Shown: positions 1 through 6,986 of the stretch, in pieces
How positions within the stretch are numbered: position 1 is the stretch's first letter
Layout of the letters: the number at the start of each line of letters is the position of its first letter
Assembly (NCBI GenBank): GCA_035540955.1
Contig: DATLFP010000028.1
Coordinates: 1 to 50,230, forward strand
DNA: 50,230 bases
Reading direction: 5' to 3'
Source of the DNA: DATLFP01 sp035540955
GTDB lineage: Bacteria; Actinomycetota; Acidimicrobiia; Acidimicrobiales; CADCSY01
Notes under the pieces: model-generated
Seen by the model: the letters and a program-made list of their open reading frames with translations, nothing else
Told to the model about the DNA's origin: nothing
The model's database searches: none
Program-made: the position numbers and the translations under genes

Positions 1-1299
1 CAGCTGGAGACCGCCGTCGAGGCGATGACCTTCGACGAGGCGACCTCGACGTGGGCGACGCGGCTCTCGACAGGCGACACGGTGACGTCGTCGTTCGTGA
101 TCGCCGCCACCGGGTGCCTGTCGGCGCCGATCGAGCCCGACATCCCCGGCCTGCACGACTTCGCGGGCGACACGATGTTCAGCAACCGGTTCCCGAAGGA
201 GGGCTACGACTTCACCGGCAAGCGGGTCGCCGTCGTCGGCACCGGCTCCTCGGGCGTGCAGTCGATCCCCGTCGTCGCCGAGCAGGCCGCCCAGCTGTAC
301 GTGCTGCAGCGCAGCGCGGCGTACACCATCCCGTCGCCGAACCGGCCCCTGAACCCCGGTGAGCTCGAGGCGCTCAAGGCCGAGTACCCCGAGATCCGCA
401 AGGCGCAGTGGGCGTCGCCGATCGGGTCGGCCCGCTTCGGCGCCGTGTTCCAGGGGGCGCAGCTGCCGAACATCCTCGACACGCCGTGGGAGGAGCAGCT
501 CCAGCGCGTCGACTCGCTCGGCGTGATCGCCGCGTTCGTGTGGGGCGACACCCGGCTCGACGTCGAGGCCAACAACGCCGCCCGCAGGCTCTACGCCGAG
601 GCGATCAAGCGCATCGTCCACGACCCGCAGACGGCCGAGGACCTCGTGCCCCACTACCCGCTCGGCTGCAAGCGGGTCATCATCGACCAGGGCTACTTCC
701 CGACGTTCAACCGCGACCACGTGCATCTGGTGAACCTGCGGCGCACGCCGATCGTGCGGGTGGTCCCCGAGGGCATCGAGCTGAGCGACGGCACCGTGCT
801 CGAGCTCGACGCCATCGTCTACGCCACCGGCTTCGACGCCATGACGGGGGCGCTGTCGCGCATCGACGTGCGCGGCCGTGACGGTCACCGGCTCGGTGAC
901 GAGTGGGCCCAGTCGCCCAAGGCGTACCTGGGCGTCGCCGTCGCCGGCTTCCCAAACCTCTTCACCGTCACCGGCCCCGGCAGCCCGTCGGTGCTCACCA
1001 ACATGGTCACCTCCATCGAGCACCACGTGGAGTGGATCACCGACCTGCTCGAGGAGATGCGGTCGGCCGGTCAGCACACCATCGAGGCCGACGCCGCCGC
1101 CCAGGACGAGTGGGCCGACCACGTGACCGGACAGGCGGGGCCGATCCAGGTCCACGAGTCGTGCAACTCCTGGTACCTCGGGGCCAACGTGCCGGGGAAG
1201 ACGCGGGCGTACATGCCGTACTCGGCGGGTCTCAACGTCTACATGGAGCGGTGCGCCGAGATCGCCGCCGACGGCTACCCGGGCTTCATCCGCCGCTGA
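1..1299 (+). CDS. Flavin-containing Baeyer-Villiger-type monooxygenase, 3' part
   Basis: The frame is open from base 1, so the N-terminus with the FAD-binding Rossmann motif lies outside the window. The visible 432 residues match the class B flavoprotein / cyclohexanone monooxygenase family. They contain the ATGCLSAP stretch, the NADPH-binding GTGSSG motif, a second ATGFDAMTG motif and the C-terminal NSWYLGANVPGK signature. Such enzymes use NADPH and O2 to insert oxygen next to a ketone, or to oxidise N or S. The family fingerprint FxGxxxHxxxWP reads FAGDTMFSNRFP here (residues 54-65 of the visible part). The usual His and Trp are both Phe, so Baeyer-Villiger activity is doubtful. A paralogue with the intact motif lies at 27293-28900. 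The gene converges on the P450-ferredoxin operon. Confidence 0.9.
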   Translation, partial: QLETAVEAMTFDEATSTWATRLSTGDTVTSSFVIAATGCLSAPIEPDIPGLHDFAGDTMFSNRFPKEGYDFTGKRVAVVGTGSSGVQSIPVVAEQAAQLYVLQRSAAYTIPSPNRPLNPGELEALKAEYPEIRKAQWASPIGSARFGAVFQGAQLPNILDTPWEEQLQRVDSLGVIAAFVWGDTRLDVEANNAARRLYAEAIKRIVHDPQTAEDLVPHYPLGCKRVIIDQGYFPTFNRDHVHLVNLRRTPIVRVVPEGIELSDGTVLELDAIVYATGFDAMTGALSRIDVRGRDGHRLGDEWAQSPKAYLGVAVAGFPNLFTVTGPGSPSVLTNMVTSIEHHVEWITDLLEEMRSAGQHTIEADAAAQDEWADHVTGQAGPIQVHESCNSWYLGANVPGKTRAYMPYSAGLNVYMERCAEIAADGYPGFIRR

Positions 1300-1328
1300 C
1301 CGAACCGGCACCGCACTCGGCACCCGAA

Positions 1329-1377
1329 GATCTCGGGCTGTTGGGGGCCCTACCAGGGCCTCGGTCGGCCCGAGATC
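1329..1377. terminator. Two-tier inverted repeat between convergent genes
   Basis: A 10-bp perfect outer stem (GATCTCGGGC at 1329-1338 with GCCCGAGATC at 1368-1377) encloses a perfect inner stem (GGCCCT at 1346-1351 with AGGGCC at 1355-1360). It sits between the stop of the monooxygenase at 1299 and the stop of the ferredoxin gene at 1439. There is no T-run. A bidirectional, U-tract-free terminator is the simplest reading. Confidence 0.5.
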
Positions 1378-1438
1378 CTCAGCGCTTGGACGGGTCGACG
1401 GTGAGCGTGCCGGCGATGATGATCGTCATCGTCGGAAC

Positions 1439-1636
1439 CTACTGCTCGTCGGTGACGGTGATCGCCTGCTTCGGGCAGCGCAGGGCGGCGTCGGCCACCT
1501 GGGCCCGCCACTCCTCCGGGGGTTCGGGGAGCAGCACGTGGAGCACGTCGTCGTCGTCGAGCTCGAACACGTCGGGGGCGATGCCGGTGCAGACGCCGTG
1601 GGCCTCGCAGCGGTCGAGGTCGACCGAGACCCGCAT
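1439..1636 (-). CDS. P450-associated 3Fe-4S ferredoxin
   Basis: A 65-residue ferredoxin with cysteines at 10, 16 and 54 in the pattern C-x2-H-x2-C ... C-P, which is typical of small single-cluster actinobacterial ferredoxins that feed electrons to cytochromes P450. Only three cluster cysteines are present and His13 occupies the position of the fourth ligand, so a 3Fe-4S cluster is expected. The acidic middle (ELDDDD) is usual for the family. The ATG at 1636 shares one base with the TGA of the upstream P450 gene (TGATG), which implies translational coupling. A GTG one codon earlier is possible. The physiological partner is almost certainly the adjacent P450. Confidence 0.9.
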   Translation of the reverse strand: MRVSVDLDRCEAHGVCTGIAPDVFELDDDDVLHVLLPEPPEEWRAQVADAALRCPKQAITVTDEQ

Positions 1637-2916
1637 CACGCCTTCGCCTTCGCCTTCGTGGGGGTGAAGGTCACGGGGAGGCGCTTCACGCCGGTGACGA
1701 GCGGGATGGACATCGGGTCGAGCAGCACCGGGTCGCCGACGGCCTCGATGTCGGGCAGCCGCTCGAACAGCCGGCGGAACATGACCGACAGCTCGCGACG
1801 GGCGAGGTGGGCGCCGAGGCAGAAGTGGGGGCCGGGCCCGCCGAAGCCCACGTGGTTGTTCGGGTTGCGGCGCACGTCAAAGCGATCCGGATCCTCGAAC
1901 ACGGCCTCGTCGCGCGACGCCGAGCCGTAGAACATCACGACCTTCTCGCCGGCCCGGAGCTCGTGGCCGGACAGCACCGAGTCGCGGGTGAGCGTCCGGC
2001 GCATGTAGACGACGGGGGCGGCGTAGCGCACGATCTCCTCGACCGCGCTTGCGGTGACGCCGTCGAGGTCGTCCTGCCAGACCTTGCGCTGGTCGGGGTT
2101 CTCGGTGAGGTAGTGCATGCCGTGGCTGAGCGCGGTGCGGGTGGTGTCGTTGCCGGCGACGGCGAGCAGGATGAAGAACGAGCCGAGCTCCTGGGGCGTG
2201 AGCACGTCGTCGTCGACCTCGGCGTTGATGAGGGCGGTGGTGAGGTCGTCGCCCGGGCGCTTCCGCTTGTGCTCGGCCAGCTCGTTGACGAGCTGCACGA
2301 GGGTCATGCCGGCGCCGAGGATCTCGGCGATCGGGTCGTCGCCCACGAACTCGGGATCGCCGCCACCCAGGATCTTGTTGGTGGCGTCGAGCACGGTCCG
2401 GTACTCGCTGCGGGGGATCCCCATCATGTCGCAGATGATGAGGAGCGGGAACGGCGCGGCGATGTCGGCGACGAAGTCGGTCTCGCCCTTCTCGCACATG
2501 TCGTCGATGACCTCGTCAGCGATGTGGGTGACGTCGTCCATGACCTTCGAGAGCTGCTTGGGCGTGAACCGGCGCGAGACGATGCCCCGCAGCCGGGCGT
2601 GCCGGGGATCGTCCATCGTGATGAACGACCCGAAGAACTCGGCCGCCTCGGGCGGCATGTCCGTCACCGACGTCGAGCCGAGACCCGAGCAGTAGATCTC
2701 GGGGTTGCGGCTCACCTCGACCACGTCGTCGTAGCGGGTGAGCGCGTAGTACCCGGGTCCCACCGGCGTGCCGTCGATCGCCGGCTCCTCGAAGAACGCG
2801 ATCGGCCGCTCGCGGCGGAGCGTGGCGAAGGCCGCCTGCCGCTCCTCGAGGGGACGGGTCCAGAACGTCGGGTCGGTGGGGTTGATCTCCTCCAGGCTGA
2901 TCTCGTGCACGCTCAT
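1636..2916 (-). CDS. Cytochrome P450, CYP124/CYP125/CYP142-like
   Basis: A 426-residue soluble bacterial P450. The I-helix oxygen-activation motif AGNDTT is at about 254-259, the K-helix ExxR (EIVR) at 294-297, the conserved PVVYMRRTLT strand at about 301-310, and the haem loop FGGPGPHFCLG with the ligand Cys366. The overall sequence resembles mycobacterial CYP124/CYP125/CYP142, which hydroxylate the terminal methyl of branched lipids or the sterol side chain. That substrate class is inferred, not shown. A GAGGAG ribosome-binding site lies 9 nt before the ATG. The C-terminus ends in an unusual TKAKAKA tail. It is co-transcribed with the ferredoxin downstream and divergent from the flavoprotein at 2997. 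Confidence 0.92.
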   Translation of the reverse strand: MSVHEISLEEINPTDPTFWTRPLEERQAAFATLRRERPIAFFEEPAIDGTPVGPGYYALTRYDDVVEVSRNPEIYCSGLGSTSVTDMPPEAAEFFGSFITMDDPRHARLRGIVSRRFTPKQLSKVMDDVTHIADEVIDDMCEKGETDFVADIAAPFPLLIICDMMGIPRSEYRTVLDATNKILGGGDPEFVGDDPIAEILGAGMTLVQLVNELAEHKRKRPGDDLTTALINAEVDDDVLTPQELGSFFILLAVAGNDTTRTALSHGMHYLTENPDQRKVWQDDLDGVTASAVEEIVRYAAPVVYMRRTLTRDSVLSGHELRAGEKVVMFYGSASRDEAVFEDPDRFDVRRNPNNHVGFGGPGPHFCLGAHLARRELSVMFRRLFERLPDIEAVGDPVLLDPMSIPLVTGVKRLPVTFTPTKAKAKA

Positions 2917-2984
2917 GTCGTCCGCTCCTCGCTCATGCCCTCATCCTCGCAGCCTCGGTGCGGGCGGCGCCGACCGGTGTGCGG

Positions 2985-2990
2985 TAGACC
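2985..2990 (+). promoter_or_regulatory. Possible leaderless -10 element
   Basis: TAGACC lies 6 nt before the ATG at 2997. It resembles the TANNNT-N6-RTG arrangement seen at many genes here but lacks the final T, so it is a weak match. Confidence 0.3.
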
Positions 2991-2996
2991 GGACCG

Positions 2997-3782
2997 ATGG
3001 CAGGCACGCGTGTCCGGCGGGCGCCGCCGATGTTCCGTCCCGTCGAGGTCCGCGACATCGAGCACCGCACCTCGCGGTTGCTCCGGGTGCGACTCGGCGG
3101 CCCCGAGCTGTCGGATCTCGACCGTCCCGAGCCGGCCGCGAGCGTCAGGTTGCTGCTGCCGGCCGACGGCTCGGGGGAGCTCGAGCTCCCGGTGTGGACC
3201 GGCAACGAGTTCCGGCTCGCTGACGGACGGCGGCCGACGATCCGGACGTTCACGCCTCGCCGATACGACCGCGACCAGCAGGAGCTCGACGTGGAGGTCG
3301 TCCTCCACGAGGGCGGTGGGGCGGCCTCCGCCTGGGCGCAACGAGTCGCGCCCGGCGATCGCGCAGCAGTCTCGGGTCCGGGCCGGGGCTACGCCATCGA
3401 CCCTGCGGTCACCCGGTTCCTCCTCGCCGGCGACGAGACCGCGATCCCGGCCATCGACGACCTGGTGGGAGTGATCCCGCCCCGGGCCGAGATCGAGGTG
3501 CACATCGAGGTCGCCGAGGCCGGCGCCCGGCTCGACCTCATCGCGCACCCCGGCCTCGCGGTCGCCTGGCACGTCCAGCGAGCCGGTGAGCGGCCGGGTG
3601 AGCGGCTCGTCGCGGCGGTGACCGGAGCGGACATCGGGGACGCGACCGCGGTCTGGGCCGCCGGCGAAGCGGCGGCGGTGCAGCGGGTCCGCCGCCACCT
3701 CTTCGAGGAGCGGGGCATGCCGCGCTCGCAGGCCACGATCCGCGGGTACTGGAAGCACGGCCGGACCGCGGGGGAGGGGTGA
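2997..3782 (+). CDS. Siderophore-interacting protein family FAD reductase
   Basis: A 261-residue flavoprotein of the SIP / ferric-siderophore reductase family. The FAD-binding beta-barrel carries the RTFTPRRYD motif (about residues 82-90), followed by GDRAAVSGPGRGY, the NAD-binding-fold entry GDETAIPAI and the characteristic C-terminal GYWKHGR. Known members reduce Fe(III)-siderophores in the cytoplasm using NAD(P)H or ferredoxin. There are no siderophore biosynthesis or uptake genes nearby. It is divergent from the P450-ferredoxin operon, so a role as electron donor to that ferredoxin is an alternative worth considering, though unproven. The start has no Shine-Dalgarno and may be leaderless. 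Confidence 0.85.
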   Translation: MAGTRVRRAPPMFRPVEVRDIEHRTSRLLRVRLGGPELSDLDRPEPAASVRLLLPADGSGELELPVWTGNEFRLADGRRPTIRTFTPRRYDRDQQELDVEVVLHEGGGAASAWAQRVAPGDRAAVSGPGRGYAIDPAVTRFLLAGDETAIPAIDDLVGVIPPRAEIEVHIEVAEAGARLDLIAHPGLAVAWHVQRAGERPGERLVAAVTGADIGDATAVWAAGEAAAVQRVRRHLFEERGMPRSQATIRGYWKHGRTAGEG

Positions 3783-3796
3783 TTGTCGACACGACC

Positions 3797-3825
3797 TTCA
3801 CGGGAGGGAGGAACAGGTGTACGCT
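3797..3825 (+). promoter_or_regulatory. Candidate promoter of the STAS-ANTAR cassette
   Basis: TTCACG (3797-3802), a 17-nt spacer and TACGCT (3820-3825). The same -10 hexamer with the same spacer recurs before the second ANTAR gene (5191-5219). It would give a leader of about 105 nt for the STAS gene. Confidence 0.4.
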
Positions 3826-3859
3826 TGCCCCAACACGACAAGACCCTCACGTGTGGAGT

Positions 3860-3896
3860 CCAGCCGCTTGGCTGGCTCTGGGAGCGGTGCTCCAGA
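3860..3896 (+). promoter_or_regulatory. Tandem hairpins in the leader of the STAS-ANTAR cassette
   Basis: Two adjacent stem-loops. CCAGCC-GCTT-GGCTGG (3860-3875) is perfect. TCTGGGAGC-GGT-GCTCCAGA (3877-3896) has 8 pairs with one bulged G. They lie between the candidate promoter and the STAS start. ANTAR proteins bind paired stem-loops in leaders, so autoregulation is conceivable. However, the loops are 4 and 3 nt rather than the six-nucleotide loops of known ANTAR targets. Confidence 0.4.
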
Positions 3897-3938
3897 CCCT
3901 GGTAGCGCGACATCTCGTCGAAACGCCAGGAGCCAGCG

Positions 3939-4454
3939 ATGGCGCTAACCAGCTCTCCTTCCATGACCCTCTATCAGCGCGGCTTCGTCCGCGCCGGCGG
4001 CGACACCACCCGCACGGTCGTGTGGATCCACGGCGAGCACGACGTTGCCACCAAGGCAGCGCTGTCGCTGACCCTCGCCGATGCGGCGCGCCTCGACGGC
4101 GGTGACCTGCTGGTCGACCTCAGCTGCGTCCGGTTCATGGACGCGTCGACCATCGGCGCCCTCATCGGCGCCCGCAACCGCCTCCGGGCGGTCTCTCGCA
4201 CGCTGACCATCCGCAACCCGTCGCGGCTCGCGCGCCGTCTCTTCGAGCTGTGCGGACTGGAAGGGCTGATCGAGACGCCGACGAGGATCACCCACCCCGT
4301 CGGATCGTTGTCCGCATTGAGCACCGGTGTGGCGGTGGCGCCGGTCGACCAGATCGATCCCGGGCGGGTGTCGACGGCACCGGCGGTGGACACCCTGGCG
4401 ATCTCGAACCGGCGGACGTCGCAGCCGCGCCAGACATCGCCAGCACGTGAGTGA
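3939..4454 (+). CDS. STAS-domain protein (anti-sigma factor antagonist type)
   Basis: 171 residues with an N-terminal STAS domain (about residues 15-110) related to SpoIIAA/RsbV. These cytoplasmic proteins bind anti-sigma factor kinases in partner-switching cascades. The key segment DLSCVRFMDASTIGAL aligns with the phosphorylation loop (FMDSSG in SpoIIAA). The residue after Asp, normally the phosphorylated Ser, is Ala here, with a Ser one position later. The last 60 residues are low-complexity and have no recognised domain. An AGGAG ribosome-binding site precedes the ATG. The 3' end overlaps the next gene by 8 nt, coupling it to the first GAF-ANTAR protein. No cognate kinase or sigma gene is in the window. 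Confidence 0.85.
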   Translation: MALTSSPSMTLYQRGFVRAGGDTTRTVVWIHGEHDVATKAALSLTLADAARLDGGDLLVDLSCVRFMDASTIGALIGARNRLRAVSRTLTIRNPSRLARRLFELCGLEGLIETPTRITHPVGSLSALSTGVAVAPVDQIDPGRVSTAPAVDTLAISNRRTSQPRQTSPARE

Positions 4455-5172
4455 CGGCGCACGCCGTCTGGCCATCCTCGACCAGCTGAAGGACGCCGGC
4501 GGCGAGTTCGCCACCAAGCGTCTGTGCGCCGTGTGCGCCGAGGTCGCCGGGGCGACCGGTGCCGGCATCATGCTGATGTCCGGTGACATGCACCGCGGCT
4601 CGATCTGCTCGACCGACGAGGTGAGCGCCCTCATCGAGCAGCTGCAGTACGACCTCGGCGAGGGACCCTGCATCGACGCGTGGCGACTCGACCGGCCGGT
4701 CGCCGAGCCGGACCTCGCGGCGGCGAGCTCGACGAGGTGGATGGCCTTCACGCCCCCCGCGGTCGCCGCCGGGGCGCGGGCGGTCTTCGGGTTTCCTCTG
4801 CAGGTCGGAGCGGTGCGGTTGGGCGCCCTCAACCTCTACTGCGATCGGCCCCGCCCCCTCACCGACAGCGAGCACGCCGACGCCCTCCTCATGGCCGGCA
4901 TCGCGGCCCAGGTCGTCCTGGTCATGCAGGCCGGCGCGCCCGCCGGGCAGGTGGCGTCCGAGCTGGAAGCGGGCGCCGACTTCCAGTACGTCGTCCACCA
5001 GGCCTCGGGCATGGTCGCCGCCCAGCTCGACGTCAGCGTGGCCGTCGCCCTCATCCGCCTGCGGGCGTACGCCTTCGGCAACGACAGAACGCTCGTCGAC
5101 GTCGCCCGCGACGTGGTGGCCAGGGAGCTGCGCTTCGACGCACAGAGCGGCGAGGACGACCCGACCCCATGA
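4447..5172 (+). CDS. GAF-ANTAR transcription antitermination regulator (first copy)
   Basis: 241 residues: an N-terminal GAF sensory domain (about 10-160) and a C-terminal ANTAR RNA-binding domain (about 180-230, VVHQASGMVAAQLDVSVAVA...RLRAYAF). ANTAR proteins bind paired hairpins in nascent mRNA and prevent termination; the GAF domain probably senses a small ligand. The GTG start at 4447 lies inside the end of the STAS gene and begins at the expected family N-terminus. A longer upstream frame from 4327 would overlap the STAS gene extensively and is unlikely. It is about 30% similar by eye to the next gene, so the two look like an old tandem duplication. Confidence 0.88.
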   Translation: MSDGARRLAILDQLKDAGGEFATKRLCAVCAEVAGATGAGIMLMSGDMHRGSICSTDEVSALIEQLQYDLGEGPCIDAWRLDRPVAEPDLAAASSTRWMAFTPPAVAAGARAVFGFPLQVGAVRLGALNLYCDRPRPLTDSEHADALLMAGIAAQVVLVMQAGAPAGQVASELEAGADFQYVVHQASGMVAAQLDVSVAVALIRLRAYAFGNDRTLVDVARDVVARELRFDAQSGEDDPTP

Positions 5173-5190
5173 CGACTCCGCACGCGGGGC

Positions 5191-5219
5191 CGGACACGTC
5201 GACCAACAAGCCGTACGCT
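5191..5219 (+). promoter_or_regulatory. Candidate promoter of the second GAF-ANTAR gene
   Basis: CGGACA (5191-5196), a 17-nt spacer and TACGCT (5214-5219). The -10 hexamer and spacing match the candidate promoter at 3797-3825, which suggests both transcripts of the cassette are read by the same holoenzyme. Confidence 0.35.
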
Positions 5220-5281
5220 CACACTGGCGCGCTGCCTGGTGACGAGATCAGATGAACGAGTCCCTGCTGACTGGAGGTCCG

Positions 5282-6019
5282 ATGCCCAGGGAAGCCCTCC
5301 TCGCCAGGACGCTGGTCGAGCTCGCCGACAACCTCGTCGACGACTTCGACGTGGTCGAGCTCCTCACCCTGCTGACCGATCGATGCGTCGAGGTCCTCGA
5401 CGTCGACACCGCCGGGCTCATGCTCGCGGCGCCCGAGGGTGATCTGCGGGTCATGGCGTCCTCGAGCGAGGCGATGCGGGTCCTCGAGCTGTTCGAGATC
5501 CAGGCCCAGGAGGGTCCGTGCCTGGACGCCTATCGAACCGGTGAGCCGGTTCGGAACCACGACCTGCGATCGATCGACGGCCGGTGGCCGCGGTTCGCGG
5601 TCGAGGCGCGCGACGCCGGGTTCCTCTCGGTGTGCGCGCTTCCCATGCGGCTCCGCGGATCGGTGATCGGCGCCCTGAACCTGTTCCGTCGGGATGCCGG
5701 GGCGATGGCCGACGCCGACGTCGAGGTCGCCCAGGCGTTCGCCGACATCGCCACCATCGCGATCCTCCAGCACCGCGCCCTGCACGAGGCGCAGACCATC
5801 AACGAGCAGCTCAACCGCGCCCTCAGCGGCCGCATCGTCATCGAGCAGGCCAAGGGCATGGTCTCCGAGCGTCTCGACCTCGACATGGAGCAGGCCTTCG
5901 TCGTGCTGCGCTCCCACGCTCGCAACAACAACCTCCGCTTGGCCGACCTGGCCGAAGCCGTCATCGCCGGGACAGTGCCGGCCTTGTCGCTCGAGCAGCC
6001 CGGCCCGCCGACGCCCTGA
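5282..6019 (+). CDS. GAF-ANTAR transcription antitermination regulator (second copy)
   Basis: 245 residues from the ATG at 5282, with GAF (about 10-155) and ANTAR (about 180-235) domains. The ANTAR signature is clear: RIVIEQAKGMVSERLDLDMEQAF followed by LRSHARNNN. The N-terminus (MPREALLARTLVELADNL) matches how related actinobacterial proteins begin, and GGAGG lies just upstream. An in-frame ATG at 5252 would add ten residues. The protein is expected to act in the cytoplasm on target RNAs. It follows the first copy after 109 nt and has its own promoter-like sequence. The next gene starts 7 nt after its stop, so the two are probably co-transcribed. Confidence 0.88.
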   Translation: MPREALLARTLVELADNLVDDFDVVELLTLLTDRCVEVLDVDTAGLMLAAPEGDLRVMASSSEAMRVLELFEIQAQEGPCLDAYRTGEPVRNHDLRSIDGRWPRFAVEARDAGFLSVCALPMRLRGSVIGALNLFRRDAGAMADADVEVAQAFADIATIAILQHRALHEAQTINEQLNRALSGRIVIEQAKGMVSERLDLDMEQAFVVLRSHARNNNLRLADLAEAVIAGTVPALSLEQPGPPTP

Positions 6020-6026
6020 CCTCTGC

Positions 6027-6533
6027 ATGCGACCCCGGTTGTTCGTCTTCGTGATCGTTGCCGCGATCGGCGCCGGGGCGGGCGTGGTCCTCGTCGTCGG
6101 AGGGGGGCACGACGACGGTGACCGGACCGCCCGCGAGGAGCTCGTCGCCGAGCGCGGGGCCCAGGTCATGCCGTTCGACCTGGAGGCGACCACCCACCAC
6201 TTCGAGCCGACGGACTTCGGCGGCGTCCAGCGCGTGGTCGCCGACGACGCCACCGACCGCCGTCAGATCGATCTGATCCGAGCCCACCTTCGGGCCGAGG
6301 TCGATCGGTTCCGAGCCGGCGACTTCGGAGACCCCGCGCTGATCCATGGCCACGACATGCCCGGACTCGCGGTCCTCGAGGCGAATGCCCACACCCTCGA
6401 GATCACCTACCGGGTGCTCGACGACGGCGCCGAGGTGACGTACCGATCACGCGATGAGCGGACCGTTGCGGCGCTTCACGACTGGTTCGCGGCGCAGCTC
6501 GCTGACCACGGCGCCCACGCGCGGCAGGGCTGA
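6027..6533 (+). CDS. Small membrane-anchored protein of unknown function
   Basis: 168 residues. Residues 1-25 form one hydrophobic segment (FVFVIVAAIGAGAGVVLVV) that works as a signal anchor or uncleaved signal. The remaining 140 residues are acidic and soluble, with conserved-looking motifs (MPFDLEATTHHFEPT, GGVQRVVADD, DFGDPALIHGHDMPG). I recall similar actinobacterial proteins labelled as aspartate carbamoyltransferase in databases, but no carbamoyltransferase motif is visible and that name should not be used. It is placed 7 nt after the second GAF-ANTAR gene. Function unknown. Confidence 0.65.
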   Translation: MRPRLFVFVIVAAIGAGAGVVLVVGGGHDDGDRTAREELVAERGAQVMPFDLEATTHHFEPTDFGGVQRVVADDATDRRQIDLIRAHLRAEVDRFRAGDFGDPALIHGHDMPGLAVLEANAHTLEITYRVLDDGAEVTYRSRDERTVAALHDWFAAQLADHGAHARQG

Positions 6534-6541
6534 AGCAGCCC
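6527..6541. terminator. Short hairpin over the stop codon at a convergent junction
   Basis: GGGCTG-AAG-CAGCCC overlaps the TGA at 6531-6533 and lies 18 nt from the end of the convergent cupin gene. The stem is only 6 bp. Confidence 0.3.
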
Positions 6542-6558
6542 CGCCGACGCGCCGGTGC

Positions 6559-6945
6559 TCAGACGCCGAGCTTCACCTTCATGTGGTCGAAGACGGCGGC
6601 GTGCTCGACCTCTGGGCTGAAGAGCACCAGCTCGGCGTCGTCGATGACGCGGACGCTGTGCCCCGCCGGCCAGTAGAAGAGGTCGTTGGTCGTGCACGAC
6701 TCGGTGGTGCCGTCGGTGTAGGTGACGACGACCAGGCCCGAGATCACGTAGCCCCAGTGCGGGGACTGGCAGGCGTCGTCCTCGAGGCCCTGCAGGAGCG
6801 GCGCGATGTCGGTGCCGGCGCCGAGGGAGAGGTACTCGGCGGCGAGCGGGCCGTGCTTCGAGGCGTCGCCGAAGTCGCCGAGCTGGCGGGCCACGGCGCC
6901 CGGCACGTCCAGGGCAGTCGGGATGTCGTTCTTGGGGATGCGCAC
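6559..6945 (-). CDS. Cupin-domain protein
   Basis: 128 residues folding as a single small beta-barrel. The first cupin motif is degenerate (SPHWGYVISGLVVVTYTDG), followed by the turn FYWPAGHSVRV typical of cupin motif 2. The metal-binding His set is only partly present (HWG, AGH), so it may bind a ligand rather than catalyse oxygenation. The GTG start at 6945 is fixed by an AGGAGG ribosome-binding site 8 nt upstream. It lies 41 nt downstream of the methyltransferase on the same strand and may be co-transcribed with it. Substrate unknown. Confidence 0.75.
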   Translation of the reverse strand: MRIPKNDIPTALDVPGAVARQLGDFGDASKHGPLAAEYLSLGAGTDIAPLLQGLEDDACQSPHWGYVISGLVVVTYTDGTTESCTTNDLFYWPAGHSVRVIDDAELVLFSPEVEHAAVFDHMKVKLGV

Positions 6946-6986
6946 GGATCTTCCTCCTGGTGGTCGGGGTGGTGGACTCGGGGCGG

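Noticed and set aside
3860..3896. Canonical ANTAR-target RNA motif
   Set aside because: The two hairpins have 4- and 3-nt loops and lack the conserved A and G of six-nucleotide loops. They are kept only as a possible atypical leader structure.
6027..6533. Aspartate carbamoyltransferase
   Set aside because: Similar proteins carry this label, but the 168-residue anchored protein lacks the carbamoyl-phosphate-binding motifs of the enzyme family.
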